Shown here: in pieces, positions 60,030 through 64,000 of the stretch
How the letters are laid out: each line of letters begins with the position of its first letter
How positions within the stretch are numbered: position 1 is the stretch's first letter
DNA from: Betaproteobacteria bacterium
Lineage (GTDB): Bacteria; Pseudomonadota; Gammaproteobacteria; Burkholderiales; JACQAP01
Length of the DNA: 64,000 nt
NCBI GenBank assembly: GCA_016194905.1
Contig: JACQAP010000014.1
Location: 123,863-187,862 of the forward strand
Direction of reading: 5' to 3'
The notes under the pieces: generated by a model
Databases searched by the model: none
Told to the model about the DNA's origin: nothing
What the model saw: only the letters and a program-made list of their open reading frames with translations
Translations under genes and position numbers: made by a program

Positions 60030-61124
60030 ATGCCCTTCAGTGCCGATGATTTCGAATTCATGGCGCGCGCGCTGCGGCTGGCTGAACGCGGCCTGTACAC
60101 GACCACGCCGAATCCGCGTGTCGGCTGCGTGCTGGTCAGGGACGGCCGCATCGTCGGCGAAGGCTGGCACGAACGCGCCGGCGGGGCGCACGCGGAGGTT
60201 GCGGCGCTGAAAGCGGCCGGTGCGTCGGCCGCCGGCGCAACCGCTTATGTGTCCCTCGAGCCGTGCGCCCACCACGGCCGCACGCCGCCGTGCACCGATG
60301 CGCTGATCGCGGCGAAAGTAGGGCGTGTGGTCGCGGCGATGCAGGATCCGAATCCGAAGGTATCGGGCGGCGGCATCGCAAAGCTGCGCGCGGCCGGTAT
60401 CGCCGCGGAAGCAGGCGTCCTCGAAAACGAGGCGCGTGAGCTCAACATCGGCTTCGTGTCCCGCATGATGCGGGCACGACCCTGGATGCGTGTGAAGATT
60501 GCAGCCAGCCTCGACGGCAAGACGGCGCTGAAGAACGGCGTCAGCCAATGGGTTACCGGCCCGGATGCGCGCCGCGACGGGCATCACTGGCGCGCACGCT
60601 CGTGTGCGGTAATGACCGGCATCGGCACGCTCAAGGACGACGATCCGCGGCTCACCGTGCGCGACATCGAGACCAGCCGCCAGCCATTGCGCATCGTCGT
60701 CGACAGCCGGCTGCGCATCACGCCGGAGGCGAAGCTGCTCGACGGCGGCGCGGTGCTGGTGGCGACTGCGACGCATGACGCCGCCAAGACGCGCGCGCTG
60801 GAGGCGAAGGGCGCCGCGATCGTGGTGTTGCCGAACCCGGAAGGAAAGGTGGATTTGTTGCGGCTGACACAACATCTGGCCGGCCTGGGCATCAACGAGG
60901 TGCTGGTCGAGGCCGGCATGAATCTGGATTCCGCGCTGCTGCGTGCCGGTGTCGTCGACGAATTGCTGCTGTATCTCGCGCCCCACCTGCTCGGCGATGC
61001 AGGGCGTGGCATGCTCGACCTGGGAGAACTGACGCAAATGAAGCAGCGCCTGGAATTGCACATCCGCGAGACGCGCCTGTTCGGGCCCGACTTGCGTGTC
61101 GTGGCGCGATTTGGGGCGCAATAA
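60030..61124 (+). CDS. ribD: bifunctional pyrimidine deaminase/reductase RibD
   Basis: A 364-residue two-domain enzyme for steps 2 and 3 of riboflavin synthesis. The N-terminal deaminase has zinc ligands His54, Cys79 and Cys88 and catalytic Glu56 (GAHAEVAAL, EPCAHHGRTPPC). The C-terminal reductase domain (from about residue 148) has VKIAASLDGKTALKNGVSQW and GIGTLKDDDPRLTVR, contacting NADPH and substrate. Both domains look complete. The TAA stop shares one base with the ribE start. Confidence 0.98.
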   Translation: MPFSADDFEFMARALRLAERGLYTTTPNPRVGCVLVRDGRIVGEGWHERAGGAHAEVAALKAAGASAAGATAYVSLEPCAHHGRTPPCTDALIAAKVGRVVAAMQDPNPKVSGGGIAKLRAAGIAAEAGVLENEARELNIGFVSRMMRARPWMRVKIAASLDGKTALKNGVSQWVTGPDARRDGHHWRARSCAVMTGIGTLKDDDPRLTVRDIETSRQPLRIVVDSRLRITPEAKLLDGGAVLVATATHDAAKTRALEAKGAAIVVLPNPEGKVDLLRLTQHLAGLGINEVLVEAGMNLDSALLRAGVVDELLLYLAPHLLGDAGRGMLDLGELTQMKQRLELHIRETRLFGPDLRVVARFGAQ

Positions 61125-61720
61125 TGTTCACCGGCATCGTGCAGGCGGTCGGACGGATCGCCGAACTGAAACCCGCCGGTCAGGCGGCGACGGTGACGCT
61201 CGATGCGGGCGGACTCGATCTCGGCGACGTTGCGATCGGCGACAGCATTGCCTGCAACGGCGTCTGCCTGACGGTGACGCGGCTGACCCGGGACGGTTTC
61301 TCGGTGGATGTTTCCCACGAGACCCTGCGAGTCACCGCCGGATTCACGCCAGGGGCCGTGATCAACCTGGAGAAGTCGCTGAGGCTGGCCGACCGTCTCG
61401 GCGGACATCTTGTCAGCGGCCATGTCGACGGCATCGGCGTGGTGCGCACGGTGAATGCGGTGGATGGCAATCGCGAACTGACGATCGCTTTTCCCCGGGA
61501 ACTCGCGCGCTATTTCGCGCGGAAAGGGTCGGTGACCGTGAACGGCGTCAGCCTGACGATCAACGCGCTGATCGCCGACAGCTTTTCGATCAATCTGATT
61601 CCGCATACGCTGGCGGCAACGAATCTGGGCGAGCTGAAGAAGGACAGTCGGGTGAACATGGAAGTGGATCTGGTGGCACGTTACGTCGAGCGCATGCTCG
61701 GCCGGGAAGACGTCCGATGA
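61124..61720 (+). CDS. ribE: riboflavin synthase, alpha subunit
   Basis: A 198-residue enzyme dismutating two 6,7-dimethyl-8-ribityllumazine molecules to riboflavin. Two lumazine-binding barrel repeats are visible: [15 protein letters not shown] to residue about 95, and [14 protein letters not shown] to 190. [12 protein letters not shown] and [11 protein letters not shown] are the paired internal motifs. The C-terminal helix drives trimer formation. Start and stop overlap ribD and ribBA. Confidence 0.98.
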   Translation: MFTGIVQAVGRIAELKPAGQAATVTLDAGGLDLGDVAIGDSIACNGVCLTVTRLTRDGFSVDVSHETLRVTAGFTPGAVINLEKSLRLADRLGGHLVSGHVDGIGVVRTVNAVDGNRELTIAFPRELARYFARKGSVTVNGVSLTINALIADSFSINLIPHTLAATNLGELKKDSRVNMEVDLVARYVERMLGREDVR

Positions 61721-62820
61721 GCACGGCGATCAGCAGTACCCAGGAGATTCTCGCCGACATCAAGGCCGGCAGGATGGTCGTGCTGGTTGACGAGGAAGAC
61801 CGGGAAAACGAGGGCGACCTGCTGATGGCCGCGGAGTTCGTTACGCCCGATGCGGTCAATTTCATGGCCAAGCACGGGCGCGGGCTGATCTGCCTGACGC
61901 TGACCGAGGAGCGTTGCCGGCAGATCGACCTGCCCCTGATGGTCGGCGACAACCGGTCCCGCATGGGTACCAATTTCACGCTGTCGATCGAAGCCGCGAG
62001 CGGCGTGACGACCGGCATTTCGGCGGCCGATCGCGCGCGTACGGTGCGGGCGGCAGTCAAAAAAGATGCCAAGCCGGAAGACATCGTGCAGCCTGGCCAT
62101 ATCTTTCCGTTGATGGCGCAGAAGGGCGGCGTGCTGGTCCGCGCCGGGCACACCGAGGCCGGTTGCGACCTGGCGCAACTCGCCGGCCTGATTCCGGCGG
62201 CGGTGATCTGCGAAGTGCTGAAAGACGACGGCGACATGGCGCGCCTGCCCGACCTGATCGAATTCGCGCACACGCACAAGCTCAGGATCGGTACCATCGC
62301 CGATCTGATCCAGCATCGCAGCCGTACCGAATCGCTGGTCGAAAGAGTCGCGGAGCGCGATCTCGAGACCATGCACGGCGCCTTTCGCCTGGTTGCCTAC
62401 CGCGACAAAAGCTCGCGCGACACCCACATTGCGCTGGTGAGGGGGGAAGTCTCCCCGGGACGCGAGACACTGGTTCGTGTGCACGAACCGTTGTCGGTGG
62501 CCGATCTGCTGGATGCCGGCAGCCGCAGCCATTCGTGGAATCTCAACGATGCCTTGCGCGTGATTGCGGCCGCGGACAACGGCGTGGTCGTGCTGCTCCA
62601 TCGCACCGAAACCGGTGCCGAATTGCTGAATCGTTTGAACATGGCCGAGGATGCCATGGCGCAGAAAGTCGATCTGCGCACCTATGGTATCGGGGCGCAG
62701 ATCCTGCGCGACCTCGGCGTAACGCGCATGAAACTTCTGGCCGCGCCGCGCAAGATGCCGAGCATGGCCGGTTTCGATCTGGAAGTGACGGGATATTTGC
62801 AACCGAAAGAGAAGCCGTGA
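61717..62820 (+). CDS. ribBA: 3,4-dihydroxy-2-butanone-4-phosphate synthase with GTP cyclohydrolase II-like domain
   Basis: A 367-residue two-domain protein. The N-terminal DHBP synthase domain is intact: [40 protein letters not shown] and [20 protein letters not shown] supply metal and phosphate ligands. The C-terminal domain (from about 205) resembles GTP cyclohydrolase II but lacks the Cys ligands of its zinc site: the region normally containing C-x-GD-x-GS-x-RCDCG reads [20 protein letters not shown]. It is thus likely a DHBP synthase only (RibBX-like), with a separate GCH II elsewhere. ATG 61717 overlaps the ribE stop. Confidence 0.93.
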   Translation: MSTAISSTQEILADIKAGRMVVLVDEEDRENEGDLLMAAEFVTPDAVNFMAKHGRGLICLTLTEERCRQIDLPLMVGDNRSRMGTNFTLSIEAASGVTTGISAADRARTVRAAVKKDAKPEDIVQPGHIFPLMAQKGGVLVRAGHTEAGCDLAQLAGLIPAAVICEVLKDDGDMARLPDLIEFAHTHKLRIGTIADLIQHRSRTESLVERVAERDLETMHGAFRLVAYRDKSSRDTHIALVRGEVSPGRETLVRVHEPLSVADLLDAGSRSHSWNLNDALRVIAAADNGVVVLLHRTETGAELLNRLNMAEDAMAQKVDLRTYGIGAQILRDLGVTRMKLLAAPRKMPSMAGFDLEVTGYLQPKEKP

Positions 62821-62904
62821 ATATCGTGAATCTCGTACTAGCTTTGTCTTGCTCGAGGCCGCGAGTAAGATTGCAAAACGTTTACGGCATTCACGATATT
62901 CACG
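62816..62904. repeat. perfect inverted repeat between ribBA and ribH
   Basis: CGTGAATATCGTGAA at 62816-62830 and TTCACGATATTCACG at 62890-62904 are exact 15-base complements. The second arm ends six bases before the ribH start, where the ribosome site should be. A hairpin would mask ribH initiation, or the element may be a dispersed repeat similar to that at 59431. Confidence 0.85.
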
Positions 62905-62910
62905 ACGAAC

Positions 62911-63390
62911 ATGGCAACTGACAACGACATATTTCAAGTCAAACCCGACCTCGACGGCGCAGGGCTACGCATCGGCATCGTGGTCGGTCGTTTCAACCAG
63001 GATGTCGGCGACGGCCTGCTCTCGGCTTGTACGGTGGAACTCGGCAAGCTGGGCGTAGCGGGCAACGACATCGAGATCGTGACCGTACCCGGTGCGCTGG
63101 AAATTCCCCTCGCGCTGCAGAAGCTGGCGGGTACCGGACATTACGATGCACTGGTGGCGCTCGGCGCAGTCATTCGCGGCGAGACTTATCATTTCGAAGT
63201 GGTGGCTAACGAATCGGCTGACGGCGTGATGACGGTGCAACTCGATACCGGGGTGCCGATCGCGAACGGCATCCTGACTACGGATAGCGACGACCAGGCG
63301 GCGGCCCGCATGCACGAGAAGGGCGCGGACTGCGCGCGCGTGGCCGTGGAGATGGCGAATCTGATGCAGGCAATCGATGAAGAACAGTAG
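62911..63390 (+). CDS. ribH: 6,7-dimethyl-8-ribityllumazine synthase
   Basis: A 159-residue enzyme that joins the RibB and RibD pathway products. It shows the family core [56 protein letters not shown] and [14 protein letters not shown]. Catalytic His is in TYHFE. The 90-base gap before it carries the inverted repeat at 62816. It overlaps nusB by 14 bases, so those two are co-translated. Confidence 0.98.
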   Translation: MATDNDIFQVKPDLDGAGLRIGIVVGRFNQDVGDGLLSACTVELGKLGVAGNDIEIVTVPGALEIPLALQKLAGTGHYDALVALGAVIRGETYHFEVVANESADGVMTVQLDTGVPIANGILTTDSDDQAAARMHEKGADCARVAVEMANLMQAIDEEQ

Positions 63391-63820
63391 GCGGCGCGCC
63401 CGCGAGTTTGCGCTGCAGGCAATCTACCAGTGGTTGGTGAACGAATCCGCCGCCGAGACGCTGCTTGCGCAACTGCGGGAGCAGAAGGACTTTCCCAAGG
63501 CGGATCAGCCCCTGGCCGAGGCGCTGTTGCGCGGCGTGGTCGGGAATGCCGGTGCGCTGCGACAACTGCTGACGCCTTATCTCGACCGCGAAATAAAGGG
63601 GTTGTCGCCGGTCGAGCATGCGCTGCTGCTGCTGGCCGCCTTCGAGTTGCGCGATCATGCGCAGACTCCGTACAAGGTCGTCATCAACGAAGCGATCGAA
63701 CTCGCGAAGAGTTTTGGCGGCACCGATGGGCACAAGTACGTCAACGGCGTGCTCGACAAACTGGCCGCCGAACTGCGGCCCGACGAGGTCAACGCGCGCA
63801 ATACTGTTCGCGCGCGTTAA
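63377..63820 (+). CDS. nusB: transcription antitermination factor NusB
   Basis: A 147-residue helical protein of the rRNA antitermination complex. It has the family segments [17 protein letters not shown] (here [15 protein letters not shown]), [40 protein letters not shown] and [20 protein letters not shown], then [11 protein letters not shown]. Length and order after ribH are standard for proteobacteria. The start overlaps the end of ribH. Confidence 0.98.
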   Translation: MKNSRRRAREFALQAIYQWLVNESAAETLLAQLREQKDFPKADQPLAEALLRGVVGNAGALRQLLTPYLDREIKGLSPVEHALLLLAAFELRDHAQTPYKVVINEAIELAKSFGGTDGHKYVNGVLDKLAAELRPDEVNARNTVRAR

Positions 63821-63839
63821 GTAGATCGAAATGACCATC

Positions 63840-63876
63840 CAACGCAGAGGCGCAGAGAGCGCAGAGCAACTGCGTT
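63840..63876. repeat. AACGCAGAGGCGCAGAG inverted repeat
   Basis: AACGCAGAGGCGCAGAG to CAACTGCGTT gives a short palindromic element between nusB and the IS110-type gene. Related to the CTCTGCGCCTCTGCGTT sequence at 34290. Confidence 0.65.
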
Positions 63877-63881
63877 AGAAG

Positions 63882-64000
63882 TCAAGCATTGTGAGGGGCC
63901 TTCCAAGGTTGATTGAACTTGAGCATGGCGTTGAGGATGACGAGCATTTTGCGCATGCAGGCAGTGATGGCCACATAGTGATGTTTACCGGCTTGGACAA
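63882..64000 (-). mobile_element. IS110-family transposase, C-terminal end (cut by window edge)
   Basis: The minus strand encodes VQAGKHHYVAITACMRKMLV, ILNAMLKFNQPWKAPHNA and a stop at 63882-63884. The A-C-M-R-K-x-L-x-x-L-N-x-M pattern close to the end is the conserved C-terminus of IS110-family (DEDD) transposases. The rest of the element lies to the right of the window. It has inserted downstream of nusB, where thiL or another gene would often follow. Confidence 0.82.

Noticed and set aside
61000..62910. FMN riboswitch in the riboflavin operon
   Set aside because: Genes are tightly packed or separated only by the 15-bp inverted repeat; no RFN-element pattern was recognised.

Overview
The window is high-GC proteobacterial DNA, most likely from a betaproteobacterium. 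Supporting signs are the glyA-nrdR-ribD-ribE-ribBA-ribH-nusB block, a DUF3460 gene, Bug/TctC and TRAP solute-binding proteins, the EmrAB/MarR set and cstA-ybdD. It is a patchwork of small metabolic operons separated by many dispersed palindromic repeats. No rRNA, tRNA or CRISPR array was recognised.

Layout. 0-6.6 kb: aldo/keto reductase (cut by the left edge), a transporter, a cold-shock protein with terminator, threonine ammonia-lyase, a DsbA-fold isomerase, a TRAP binding protein and a MetE-like methyltransferase. 6.6-12.9 kb: an NHL-repeat protein and a MatC-like carrier, of which each neighbourhood has one good and one broken copy. An LpxH-like phosphatase/glycosyltransferase pair and an ABC binding protein lie between the copies. 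13-19 kb: a di-haem oxidoreductase, decayed fragments, a saccharopine-dehydrogenase-like oxidoreductase, and a gene-poor stretch with a possible nuclease-fold gene and a Rap1a-like protein. 19-22 kb: acid-sugar dehydration genes (enolase-superfamily enzyme plus split UxaA-type dehydratase). 22-25 kb: marR-emrA-emrB. 25-28 kb: a methyltransferase, a membrane protein and a ParE/RHH toxin-antitoxin pair. 28-34 kb: a complete proteobacterial dedicated sortase locus (histidine kinase, response regulator, VIT/VWA target ending in an LPKTA signal, class GN sortase). 34-48 kb: CoA-ester lyase, eutBC, cation efflux protein, two MFS carriers, luciferase-like oxidoreductase, oligopeptidase B, three tandem paralogous small secreted proteins, threonine aldolase and a NYN/LOTUS protein.

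48.9-53.3 kb is the most notable region: a fossil chromosomal integron. A divergent integron-integrase gene has lost its central catalytic part. It is followed by an attI-like GTTAGAC site and at least six recognisable attC sites (R'' RYYYAAC ... R' GTTRRRY, 57-95 bp) that delimit small gene cassettes. The cassettes encode an unknown protein, an MltR-like protein, a free-standing Cache-domain protein, a TumE-TumA toxin-antitoxin pair and a small membrane protein; one has no convincing gene. A Bug-type binding protein starts 13 bp after the last attC.

54.3-64 kb: a frameshifted DNA glycosylase gene, DUF1353, ybdD-cstA, then glyA, nrdR and the riboflavin operon to nusB. The right edge cuts the 3' end of an IS110-family transposase gene.

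The repeats form several families. One about 60-bp palindromic element sits in frame inside the sortase-system histidine kinase. Another palindrome encodes the N-terminus of an MFS carrier. This suggests the genome has hosted active small palindromic elements that coding regions occasionally tolerate.
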